The position numbers and the translations under genes were made by a program. Below, one piece after another: positions 11,640 to 22,194 of a stretch of DNA of 64,000 bases (the first letter of the stretch is position 1; each line of letters opens with the position of its first letter). The notes under the pieces were generated by a model. It was not told the DNA's origin. It did no database searches and was given only the letters and a program-made list of their open reading frames with translations. Origin of the DNA: Conus ventricosus (lineage: Eukaryota; Mollusca; Gastropoda; Neogastropoda; Conidae); assembly GCA_018398815.1 (NCBI GenBank), contig CM031601.1:12044358-12108357 (forward strand), written 5' to 3'.

Positions 11640-11880
11640 CACGCCGATCGCCCAAACCGTGCCCTCAAATATGGAGTCGACTACGGATCAGTGCAGTGGG
11701 CCGCTTGGACTTGAAATCCTGCCTCAATACCTGACACCTCACACATGGGTCCCAGTTCAGCCTCAGAAGGGATCAGACTCTGGTCAACAAAGATTGCTGA
11801 TGCACCAGAATCCCTAATGGCATCTACGACATCACCCTGAACCACGGATGCGAATGTGGGGAACTCTGGTTCGCCTGACA
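11640..11880 (-). pseudogene. Aspartic protease of LTR element 1
   Basis: The minus-strand frame that follows the Gag zinc knuckle reads DAIRDSGASAIFVDQSL, the DSGA active-site loop of retropepsins. It continues into a shifted frame with KPAYPLLIGNVVKFEDGT near 11620, a typical C-terminal part of the fold. It would mature the Gag-Pol polyprotein. The frame shifts near 11680. Confidence 0.75.
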
Positions 11881-13210
11881 GGGGTGATGCTCCATGTGCC
11901 ACAGACTCCTGATCCAGCCTCACAAATTGAACAGCTGCTCTCAGCTTGGGGCACACATTTCTCAAGTGCTCAGTAGATCCACACTGAAAACACCGTCTTA
12001 TACTTTGGGAGGACCCTGTTCCTTGACCGCTGTAAGTTTTCAATGACGGAACAGCAGGTTGTTTCTGGGGCGGTCCGTCAGATGGCTTGGGACTCTTGTT
12101 GGGTCTAGCGTCAGAATGAAAAAAACGCCTGGCATCCGCAAATGCTTCGGCAATAGTTATGGCCTCTTGGAACGATGCAGGACGGGCTTCTCCCAGTTTG
12201 ATTCTTAGATCTGCAGACGCTACGTTGCTCAGCTGCTCCAGTAGGACTGCATCCTGTATGGGCAATCCTGAGGCATCCACCCAATAGTTCACGTCTTCCT
12301 TAATCGCTCCCCAAACTGGGGAAGGTTTCGTCTCGGCCCTTGTTCATAGTCCTAAACCGACGACGGTAGGACTCTGGCGTCATGTGGGAGCCGTTTGCGA
12401 AGGGCAGCTTTGAGATCCTCATAGGAACTGGGGGAAGGAATGTTGACCAACGCCTCCTTAGCCATACCCTGGAGACTCGACTTCAGTATACTGCCTTTTG
12501 ACCATCAGTCATGCCAAAAGGGTCTACCAAATCCTCGAAGTGTTCAGGAACACGTCTAGGTCTTCCCCTGGTTGGAACAAAGGAATGCGGATCCGGGGCG
12601 GCTGAAACCCAATGCCCCTTACGTCCTGGGTTGCTCCTCTCTCGCTCCCAAGGTCATGCTCTCCCACTTCATGTCCTGATGCCACCGAGGACAGTCGCTC
12701 TGTCCTGGCTGCTCCAGGATCTGTCTGGTCTCAGCCCTACTTCTCTCAGCCTCTTCTCTCTCCTGCTGCCTGGCCTTCTCTCTCTCTTCTCTTTCCTCCT
12801 GCCTAATCCTAGCAGCCTCTTCACGCTCCTCCTTCTAATCTCTCTCTCGGCTCTTCTACGTGCCTCCTCACGCCTTTCAGTTTCCTCTCTCTCAGCTCTC
12901 CTACGTGCCTCTTCACGCCTCTCCCTAGCTTTCTTCTCGGGCTTCTCTCTCTTCCCTCTCTGCTATTCTCAACTCTCTCTCCACTTCTTGGCCTCCTGCT
13001 CCCTCTCTCCATTCTCCTGAACCTTCCCTCTCTATCCTCCACCTAAGATGATCCCTCTCTCTCTCACCCTCCTCACGTGGCCTCAGAGGTGCCCTAATGT
13101 CAGGAAGGATATCCACGATCGGCGGGCGAAGGGGGGTTCGTTGTACGGTGGAGGTCCAAAGTATTGGGGGGTAGGCCTGGAGGATGTGGAAACCGTGGAC
13201 GTTCACGGAC
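11880..13210 (-). pseudogene. gag of LTR element 1, degenerate
   Basis: The minus strand has an N-terminal Glu/Arg-rich coiled-coil-like stretch (about 13080-12700, clipped by frameshifts), then a capsid-like region containing MTPES next to the Arg-rich YRRRF core near 12380. A frame of about 200 codons starts near 12292 and ends in the CCHC knuckle CFQCGSTEHLRNVC (about 11990), the nucleic-acid-binding finger of Gag. The corresponding capsid motif in element 2 is [12 protein letters not shown], so the two elements are relatives. Broken by frameshifts around 12300 and in the coiled coil. Confidence 0.75.
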
Positions 13211-14454
13211 TGACTCAGTCAGAGTAGTAAGCCTAACTGGGGAAGGAAGTACACGACCTGCTGACAACGTGGTTACCATCCCAGGCGGCGTCGACAATGT
13301 GGTTATAACAGTGGTCGTCACACTCCCGGCAGGCGAAAGGAAAAGAGCTCTCCACAGAAGCTTTTCCCAGACCGGCTGCGGCAGCAGAGATAGATCGAGT
13401 CACTACCCTCTCAGTATCCATGTTTCGCAACCCGATTGATTCTCGGAAAGATAAGTTCCGGAACAGTGTACTAATCCTTGCACTACAGGTTCGACGAGCA
13501 GTACACACACAAAGCTTGTTCACGCGCGAGTCACAGTAGCTCGCAAGCCTAATGGACCCAACACAATGTCAGATCAATGCACGGTAAAAACTAAATCACA
13601 AGCCCCAAGTCAATGAAGTGAACTCTAGCAACAACCCATTGGTAGGCACTGTTGGTTTCACCGGCACCAAGTAAATCACCCACACGTGCGGACGTCGGCT
13701 AATGAATATATCAACACTAGCCTGGAGCCCTAACTCATGGAACGGAAACATCAACATAATCAAAATACAGAAACTGATAACCAGTAACGATCCTCAACCT
13801 TGGACTACTGCACTAAGTCCTGTTCACACAAAATAAACACTCGTGTATCACCAAAGTCCTTCCCACAATGTGTCTGAGCACACACACTGTAACCCGCTCA
13901 GAGCAGTAACAACGCCGAGCAATTGAAGAGCTTATACGGTATATCTCTGTCCACACACAAAGTATTTCTTCATTCAAAAATCAAATTTATGAATTCACTG
14001 CTAACGCACCCTTTACACGATCACAAGTTGTACAACTACACAATTCCTAACAATACAAACAGAGCCAACCAACACGAACTGACCAACTTCCGTAAAAAAA
14101 AACCTATTTATGTCCTAGATTACAAAAGAGAAGAAAACTGACACCTGTCACCACGACGCGACAGATTCAGCGGTAGACGAGGCCAAATCTAATGACGGGG
14201 AAGTTTCCACGGTCAGCGACTCTCGATCTGTGAGAGAATATAACCTAGCTAAACAACTTTCACAAAAGAACAATATAATGAATAAACAGCAGTAGAGGGT
14301 TCTAAGTCCACCTCCAAATGTTACCCCCTACTACGCTAGGGGTAACCCTCCAACCTCCCACAGCCTATTCCGTAAACACAATTCCAAGCACAAACACTAC
14401 GCCAAAAACAACAAACACAACAGGCAGCGCAAAAGGTCAAGAAAGGTCACAGCG
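13211..14454 (-). other. 5' leader of LTR element 1
   Basis: About 1.2 kb between the primer-binding site and gag. No protein motif, RNA gene or repeat was recognised; the short ORFs here look random. Confidence 0.5.
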
Positions 14455-14471
14455 ATCCGGACGAGCCCCCA
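14455..14471 (-). other. Primer-binding site, tRNA-Pro type
   Basis: Minus strand TGGGGGCTCGTCCGGAT, three bases inside the 5' LTR. It equals the well-known tRNA-Pro primer site (TGGGGGCTCGTCCGGGAT) except for one missing G. Confidence 0.8.
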
Positions 14472-14474
14472 TAA

Positions 14475-17400
14475 TGTCACGTGGGTGATGTCACGTGGTA
14501 ATTGTTCAAGGGAAACGCTATGCTCAATCCCAACTCAATCGCGCTAACCACACAAACATCAACTCAAACACGGAAATACGAGTACAAAAAAAAACTGAAA
14601 CTTTACTGTCACAAAAAAACAGATGTTCACAACATGTTTACATACATATATAAGGACGGGTATACATTTATAACTTCAAAGGGATGTAAATAAATGGAAG
14701 GGACACACACACCACGCGTACACACCCCACACACACGCACTCACACACACACACACACATACCCACACACACGCAAAATAATCGAATCCCTCTCCACTAA
14801 CATTCACGCCCGGCCGGATTCTGGGTGGGGCCAGAAGGTAAGGTAAAGCCGGAATGCAATCAAAGGGTCAAGGGAGCTTAAAAAAAACAGGAATGCTTGC
14901 CAAAAACTGATCCTCGAAAATTAAAAGGGATGATCAGGATTGCCAAGATACAAATCAAGGACAACAACCTGTGGGATGAGACAGGATTACGGTTCGGAAG
15001 GAGACATTTAGCACTAGATCATTAAATAAGCGAGGCCAAAACAGAGGGGAGCGTCTTGGGCAATACCCTTAGAATGGGGTAGTATACTGGGGAAGTTCAA
15101 CTGCTAAGGGCTGTAACAAACATCCAACATTAATTTCACTCTTTTTTTTAAACGCTAACAGACAAAGGGACAGTTCATCACAGAAAGATTGATAAACAAT
15201 GCATGGTTACACTTGACGACATAGATAAACTGGAACCCTGCACAAAAAAAAAAAAACACCATACAGCGGCGACAACCCTGGAAAGCACGTATATGTGGAA
15301 ATGCCCAACACAACATTCATGTCAGGCAAACATAGCTATAATAGAATAATACAGCGCTCTGCTGACAAAACTGATTTAACGCCTGTCCTTTATCTCTGCA
15401 ATAAAAAGTGGATGCCAGACTTACGGACGATCCCCCAAAGCCTCAACCGTGTGACAGTCCTGTGCGGGTCCAGCGAGGAGAGGGAGCGTCTGTCCGTCGG
15501 ATGCACACCACGACAGGATCGCGTCCTTTCTCCTTCCAAGGAGATACAGTTACACACAAAGAGACCACGAAGGTCCGAAGATGAAGGAGAAATACACTCC
15601 AGTCAGGCACACAGGTGTGGCGGCCGTCCAACACCTGTACACAACAGGTAGGCAGTGACACCAGCGACCACGAAGCTGTAGTGGTAGAGAGTGGGGTCGC
15701 CGGCGCAACACAAATCAGCAGGGTCAGGCTGAAAGTCCTCTCTCCCAAAGATGGTGCACGGCAGCAGGTGCGTCCTCGTTCCGACCCCGGGGCGAGGAGT
15801 CCTTGCGGGTTCCCGGGAGAGGGGCGAGGAGGGGGAAGGGCTGAGACTGGGAGAGGAAAGGGGAGGGACGATGTGGGCGAAGCAGAAGATGGAGGTTGTT
15901 GGGTCAAGCGTGGTCGCAGCAGCAGCTGCGGTACCGGTGGCTGCAACAGCAGAACCGGAAGGGCGGCGAGACCCGCTACAGATGCAAGGTCAGCGGCAGC
16001 AGCAGCGGCACACAGGTAGGTCAGCCACTGGTGAGGGGAAGGAGGAAAAAAACCACCAAGAGGAAGAAGTAGAAGAACAAGAACAAGATCCTTTAAGAAG
16101 AAGTGTAAAAGCAGAAGTCCTGGAAAACACACAAAAGATGGTTTCCATATAAAATGGTGCAAAGCAAAAACCCGTAAGCAGACATCCATTACAGAGAGCA
16201 ACAAGGACAGGCACTGGCAGAGCGCTGGCTAATTACAGTTCTCAAATAGAATTAAATACATTTCCCCCGGTTCAGACATTTTGTCTACATACATATTTCC
16301 AATACACGTTCACTACCGTTTATGTCAAACACCCGGGGTGGGCTCTCTTGAATTAAAAAAAAAACGAATCATCTCCCTCGGGACAACTCTTTGCTGTTAA
16401 CAAAGGCCGGAAGCATTAACAGCGCCACATAAACTTATGGGCGCTCTAAATATTTACAAAAAATGACAACAAAAATGGTAAAGAAAAAACCCAAGTCCTG
16501 AACACACGCATTTACAAGTGACGACCACTAACACACAAAACACGTGTGGAGAAACACATGACCGGAATGCGGTACAGGCACGCGACAACACACAGAACAC
16601 AGCAACACTACATATTTGGAGGGGAAAATGGATAACAGCCTACTGCTGTAAAATGAAAAATAAAATGGCTAGAAGTAAACGAATAATTAAAAGTTGGTAT
16701 ACACGAAAAGGTAATATGATAAACGAAAATAATACTCAAACACAACAAAATAAATATTGAAAGAATTAAAGTAATAGCTGGGAGGAAAACCAATTCTTTA
16801 AAATAGATTTGGAAATAAATAAATAATAAAAGAAAATAAATATGAACTAACTACGCAATGTACTCACCAACTAGACTTGTGAAAGGGACTCCTTGAGGAG
16901 CCGGAATAGTAAGCCTGCACGGCTCGTATCCCGGTCAGGGCCTAAAAGTTTAGAAAAAAAAAACAGGCTTCTGCCTCCAAGTGAATCAGGGATTCACGAC
17001 TGCGATATGGATCACAGGAATATAACAAAAAGCTGGACAAGACGACAGCACTCCTATGGAGTACAATAGTTTGGTTCAACCCAAAGGTAAAAACCTGATG
17101 CCAAGAGCCCGGAGATATGGATCTCCCAAAAAAAATGCAACGCAGTTTCCCTCAAGGCGAACGGTGGTGGCTCCCGAGGGATATGGATCCCTCACAAAAA
17201 ATACAGTTACAAGAAAACCTGCATGCATAAGGCTTGCACGACACGTTATCTTTCCTCCCACTCTCCCAACCCAATCTCGACTGCCTCGGTCGGTTTCAAA
17301 AAAAAACCTGATCGGCAGGTGAGAGGAGGCTCACTCAGCCTACGTTTAACCCCACGTGCAACCGAGTCCACACGGAAAAACACATGACAATGCAGGATGG

Positions 17401-17575
17401 AAGGTGGGCTGCAGAGAGTTTAAAAGCTAAATAAAACTCAGTTGTTTTTTTTTTTTTTAAGACACAAGACACTCTGCTTAAGGTTACATTTTAACCAAAC
17501 TAACCCCCTACACAAATTCTTCCCTCTGGACAAACGGACCTTGAACATGACAGTTGGAAACATGCAGTGGTGACA
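14475..17575 (-). repeat. 5' LTR of LTR element 1
   Basis: 3101 bp; sister of 7005-10112. Ends CGTGACA followed by the target duplication AACAG. Confidence 0.93.
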
Positions 17576-17784
17576 AACAGCTTGTACTGACGTGGAGTTT
17601 TCGACTTCCGTTTTCCATCATCTCTTCAAGTATTTGAAAATATTTTGACTTTGGCATCAAGTGTTTTTCATTTTTGGCGTACTTTTGAAAGAGTAACCGA
17701 TTAATATCGGTCTTCTACCGATTCTGTTTCCTCCATTGCTACCCTCAACATTGAGAGCAACGTCACAATGGAACTAGCATTATA

Positions 17785-18340
17785 CTGAAAGTGAACTCCA
17801 ATCACTCCAAACTCAGCGAAAAGGGGAAAAAGTTAAAGAGACAATGTGCTATAAGAGAAACTCACAATAATTCATGCTCAAGGCCGGCTATGTAAAAACA
17901 AACTCCAATCACTCCGAATCCGGGCCCCAAAAAGGTTAGCCCACATGGTTCCGACATGCCAGTCTATCCCAGCCTCTCATCATCACGCGGAAGTGTTACA
18001 CGCGGTAGGCCTAGTGCTACTCGCGTTAGTCTTACACACGCGATAGTGTTACACACGCGGAAGTGTTACACGCTGTAGTGTTACTCGCAGTAGTTTTACA
18101 CACGCGATAGTGTTACACACGCGGAAGTGTTACACGCGGTAGTGTTACTCGCGGTAGTGTTACACTCGTGATAGTGTTACACGCGGTAGTGACGCTCGCG
18201 GTAGTGACCTGCACCCGTAAAAAACAAACTCCAATCACTCCGAACTCAGTGAAATGGGGAAAAAGATGAATAGACAATGTGCTAGAAGAGAAACTCACTA
18301 AAAATTCATGCTCAAGGCAGGCTATGTAAAAACAGACAAG
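17785..18340 (+). repeat. Direct duplication flanking a short minisatellite in the TIR element
   Basis: A block starting ACTCCAATCACTCC and ending CAAGG(C)CGGCTATGTAAAAAC occurs at about 17795-17900 and again at 18227-18335. Between them, about 17990-18205, lies a minisatellite of TAGTGTTACACACGCGG and TAGTGTTACTCGCGG variants. Confidence 0.8.
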
Positions 18341-18353
18341 GTCTCAGAACAAC

Positions 18354-18384
18354 CCGTTTTGCCTAACAGTCAGGCAAAACGGGA
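18354..18384. repeat. Perfect hairpin inside the right end of the TIR element
   Basis: CCCGTTTTGCCT and AGGCAAAACGGG are exact 12-base complements around a short AACAGTC loop. Confidence 0.85.
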
Positions 18385-18415
18385 AATTTGCACAAGTAGT
18401 TTTTAGTCATTTCCT

Positions 18416-18535
18416 GATAATGCCTGAAAATTTTCAGTCATTACCGGTATTGCCTGATCAAACAGGGATTTACCGTGAATGCCTAAACTTTCAGGCATTC
18501 TCGGAGAATGCCTGATTTCCCGATTTGACTGTAAC
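18416..18535 (-). repeat. Right terminal inverted repeat of the TIR element
   Basis: Reverse complement of 5853-5972 with a few differences; ends CTGTAAC against (AT)n. Confidence 0.85.
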
Positions 18536-18928
18536 ATATATATATATATATTTCGTTGTTCTTATGATGATCACTCAGTGGGTGAGTGATCAAGGTGAGA
18601 ATGAAATGCGGTCTTCTGTTTCTTAGGACAACTAAACAAAAGGATTATGTAATTCAGTGATCGAGCCAGAAGGTGAAACCTTGTGTAATATAGTCCTGGG
18701 TGGAGGAACAAGTGGAACACATGAACTGTTTTATTTTATCTATCTATATACTGTTGAATTGTCTAATCTCTTATCTTCGGAACACTTGTTCTCCATGCAG
18801 AACACTTCTTACTGTATTATCTTTCTTTGTTTCTATCTCGCTTTTGCATCCCATTAAAAAGGGGGATCCAATTTCTGAGACTGTGGGTCTGTGTAATCCA
18901 CAAATTACGGAATAAGAACCAGCCGCCG

Positions 18929-18983
18929 TGGCAAAGTGGTTAGCGTTGCGGACACCCGGCTGGGAGGTCGTGGGTTCGAATCC
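18929..18983 (+). promoter_or_regulatory. Internal pol III promoter (A and B boxes) of the SINE-like element
   Basis: A box TGGCAAAGTGG and B box GGTTCGAATCC lie 33 bases apart, within a tRNA-like head. Confidence 0.8.
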
Positions 18984-19528
18984 CATCAGAGTCATGTGGG
19001 TTTTTCTGCCCGACCGGCTCCTACACAGAGTTGAGTTTGCTGCGGACTCAGTTGGGAAGACTGGAACCACACAGTCGAATTTCATCCACTTAATGAATGC
19101 GTTTCTGAGAGTGTTGCTCAAATTTCTGACCAACACTGCAGGTGCTGTATCTGTCAGGCTGGCTGATGCTGGGATATAGTATGAAAGGAAGCATAGAGTA
19201 CAGCCCTGTCATGTGGTCTCAGACCGAAATGGAAATCCGTAGCATCATCTTAATCATCCTCATTCTCATCAATCAGCATAAAATAAAAATGTCTCAAATT
19301 CTGTGGCCCTTCATGCCCTCCTCTCATGGTGACCTCAATTTCGATGTCCTCTCCACGTCTGTGGCCTTGGTTTGGTTCCGTCAGGGTCGCCGATATCGGC
19401 GAGTCCATGGGGGCTGTCGTTGGACGGATGTGGTGGTGCCCTCCTGGGGCAGAGCTCACTCACGCCGGCTTCGCAACTAAGCAATTATTGTCGTCAGTAG
19501 GGGGCTTAGTAGGTGGTGTCTGCGTATG

Positions 19529-19638
19529 CCAAATTTTGCTCCAGGGACCAACAGGCTGAGTCACACTTTCCTTTTTTTAACATGCACGCTGGTGGCCTAC
19601 TCATTTTTGAGTGAACCAGTTTTTTAGGAAGAGAAAAA
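19529..19638 (+). mobile_element. Nested 110-bp LINE 3'-tail insertion
   Basis: Bounded by GTATG on both sides (19524-19528, 19639-19643) and ending in GAGAAAAA. It matches the 3' UTR of the LINE at 30645-32540 (shared ATTTTTGAGTGAACCAGTTTT-like block; one form has CGTTTTTGAG). The second SINE-like copy lacks it and has a single GTATG, giving the empty site. Confidence 0.85.
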
Positions 19639-19891
19639 GTATGTTAGATCAGAACAGGCGCCACTGAACACCACTAAAGTGACTAGGCAGTAGTGCAGCA
19701 TCTCCTCCAGTGGGTTGCCTCTTGACAACTTGACATTGACTGCTCCCTGTGGATTGCCGGTGCAGGGGCTGCGGCAGGGCCGGCCGGGCTGTGGCTGTGG
19801 ATGGAGTGTCGGAATGAGCGGTGTGGGTGGACTGCCTCTGAGGTGACGCAGAGGTTGGGACAGAAAAAAAACAAAAAAGTACGAATAAGAA

Positions 19892-20441
19892 GTATCAATG
19901 TTTTTCTTCTTTACAAAGTGTAGGTTAGCGAGATCCATGACATGATGCACAAATGGGGAGTGCTAAAAGCAAAAATTGTTTATTTGTTAACTCAAAAATT
20001 AAAACAATCTTTGCGCATACATAATTGTGAAGTAGCAGATGAGGTGTATCAAAATTTTTAAGTCGTTTTGATGAAAAACTGGATTTTTGTGAGTTTGTGA
20101 GCCTCGGGCCCATGAGCATGGTGAAGGTTAAACAGGTGAAGAAGCCCCATGGTGCATTACATGTGACGCATCTCTCTCTGCTATGCATGTTCTTGTAGAG
20201 AGTTGGGACTAAAATTATGTTATACATGAACACTTTATGGAAGACTTCATGAAAACTTTGGCTAGGAAGTGTTCTATCAGATGTGGTAGCTCTTTTCCTC
20301 AAAGAGATATACACTTTTTTTCATCCACGTTTTTCACAGAAGAAAGCTTTTAAGCAGTTTTACATGTTTTACAACAAAATCTAGCTCAATGTTGTGTTGT
20401 TTTTGTTGGCAATTGTATATGGAACTGACTTTGATGAGATG
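19892..20441. other. No recognisable feature
   Basis: Unique-looking AT-rich sequence; short ORFs on both strands without protein-like composition. Confidence 0.4.
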
Positions 20442-20490
20442 ACAACCCTAACATGGCCCTCGTGGTTGGCTGGGCCAAAACAACATCAAC
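20442..20490 (+). mobile_element. Diverged relative of the 62-bp retroposon
   Basis: ACAACCCTAACATGGCCCTC...GGTTGGCTGGGC aligns with the 62-bp element but is clearly older and has no clean duplication. Confidence 0.45.
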
Positions 20491-20751
20491 TAAATTGAAA
20501 CCATGCATCCTGGTGGTTCTCAGGAACAGCAAGCAAAGGCTGGAGCAACGTTAGCATGGAAAGCAATAAATAACTTCCTGAAGTGAAATTGCCGAGGTTG
20601 GGTATTCAAATGTCCTATGTGTCTACACCCATTTGTCCGAGATACCTACCTGAGACTGACTGTTAGCCATAGCTTGGTTGCATTGTATCATCTTAAACGA
20701 TTGCTTTACACGGCAATTAATTCCAATCTAATTATTTACCCACAACTTGGG

Positions 20752-20753
<2 letters not shown>

Positions 20754-20791
<38 letters not shown>
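20754..20791. repeat. (TG)n microsatellite
   Basis: Pure TG run. The following 20829-21350 has ORFs without recognisable motifs. Confidence 0.95.
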
Positions 20792-20793
<2 letters not shown>

Positions 20794-21794
20794 TGGTCGT
20801 CTTCCTCCAATTCATTTCGTAAAGTTAGTTGCAAGGCAGCTCAGGTGGTTGTCAGGATTGTCATACACTGGACAGGCTAACAAGCAAAGCTGAGACAAAT
20901 TTCATCAAACCAGATTTGAAATTAGTGAGGAATTGCCCAGCAAAGCTGAAAAGTCTGTCTGCCAGAGTTTTCCATTTTCCTGCACCGAGCACCTCACTTT
21001 CATGGGGTAAACATATCATAAACATAGTTTGGAAATGAAGTTTTCTTTCTCTTGGCTTAGTGGTCTGCAGCATCTCTTTCTGTGTTACATGGAACGGTGT
21101 CAAATAAAGAAGGCTCACTGGTCCACCACCCAAAGGACATGCCTTAACACCAGACAGTCCCGTGCATTTGAAGCAGTTAGGGGAAAGATAACGCCTGTGT
21201 CTGTCTTTCTATCGCAGATAGTTACCTTTCCTCAATATATGGGTCAACCTGTCCCACGAAAACAGCGGGGTCACTCTTGGTGTACACCAGCTCCAACACA
21301 AATTGCCTCCCTTGCAGATTCCCAACTTTGTCTATCGACAGTGCTTTGAGTTCCATTGTGTGTCTGCAAGAAACTAATGCAACTGTTTGAAGATGGATGT
21401 GACATGATTATTTTTTCAACGTTCCTCCTCACCCTGGCTGCAGCATTCTGTACTTCTTGAAGATGTTAGCACCATTGCGCCATCACCATATTAAACAAAA
21501 GATCTATGTACTGCACATTATGTTCCTTCCCCTTTCAGCTCTGAATGAAAGGATATCATTGATTTCATTGTGTATTTTTGTGCGAGTGTATGAATCATTT
21601 TCATCTGAAATGAGAAAACTTGACTACCATTATTAGGTCAATCCTTTGTGATTTGATGTTTGTGAGAATTAACCTTTCTGATTATTTTTCATCGAAAAAA
21701 AAAATTGTCATACATAAAGACAATTAATAAGTCCATAGTATCACTGTGTGTGTGATGAATCTGAAATGAGATCATGGCTGACAATCATAACTGT

Positions 21795-21796
<2 letters not shown>

Positions 21797-21851
<55 letters not shown>

Positions 21852-21898
21852 GTCAGTACAACACTATTATTGACAGTAAATGGTTTCAGTCAGTCAGT

Positions 21899-21954
<56 letters not shown>

Positions 21955-22017
21955 ACTGTGTATTCGCACCTATGCACATGTGTGTTTATGTGTGTGCAAG
22001 TGTCACCGTGTGTATGA

Positions 22018-22080
<63 letters not shown>

Positions 22081-22125
22081 TGCGAGTGTGTGCAAGTGTG
22101 TGTGTGAGTGTGTGTGTGTGTGGAG
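21797..22125. repeat. Compound (TG)n microsatellites
   Basis: Three long TG runs separated by short unique segments. The ORFs over them (poly Cys-Val, poly His-Thr) are artefacts. Confidence 0.95.
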
Positions 22126-22194
22126 TGTACGCGAGCACCTCTCATATCCTTTTAATACGGCATCATATAAGACATTAGTTCAAACTTGGTTTTA

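Larger units (their letters stand above)
7005..17575 (-). mobile_element. Ty3/gypsy-type LTR retrotransposon, complete insertion, RT-deleted
   Basis: Two direct LTRs (7005-10112 and 14475-17575), each bounded by TGTCACG...CGTGACA, enclose a 4.36-kb interior. The 5-bp duplication AACAG flanks the whole element (7000-7004 and 17576-17580). The interior reads on the minus strand: PBS, leader, gag, protease, integrase, then only an RNase H tail before the polypurine tract. RT and most of RNase H are missing, so it could move only with help. The LTRs differ mostly by single-base indels, indicating a young insertion. LTRs of 3.1 kb are unusually long for a gypsy-type element. Confidence 0.93.
5853..18535. 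mobile_element. TIR DNA transposon, non-autonomous, split by an LTR element
   Basis: The left end, beginning GTTACAGTCAAATCGGGAAA, is repeated in inverted orientation at the right end over about 120 bp (5853-5972 and 18416-18535). Both ends abut (TA)n DNA, so the target duplication cannot be defined (AT/TA-type is possible). Removing the LTR element (7005-17575) and one target copy leaves about 2.1 kb with no transposase-like ORF. Superfamily unknown. The subterminal DNA is unusually rich in palindromes around CAGGCATT..AATGCCTG. Confidence 0.75.
18919..19882 (+). mobile_element. tRNA-headed SINE-like retroposon, copy 1 (964 bp)
   Basis: The head has RNA polymerase III promoter boxes: A box TGGCAAAGTGG (18929-18939) and B box GGTTCGAATCC (18973-18983). 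The body runs about 900 bp to an A-rich tail (19863-19878). The 9-bp duplication GAATAAGAA flanks it (18910-18918 and 19883-19891). A second copy in opposite orientation lies at 60815-61912. The length is well above the usual 150-500 bp of SINEs. No long ORF is shared by the copies. It contains a nested LINE tail at 19529-19638. Confidence 0.88.

Noticed and set aside
12511..13020. Plus-strand Leu/Ser-rich ORF
   Set aside because: It is the reverse complement of the Glu/Arg-rich gag coiled coil of element 1.
18919..18990. A tRNA gene
   Set aside because: A and B boxes are present, but the sequence continues into a 900-bp retroposon with a duplication and tail, and the second copy has the same structure.
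20829..21350. Two ORFs of 69 and 106 codons
   Set aside because: No recognisable motif or splice structure; composition is not clearly coding.
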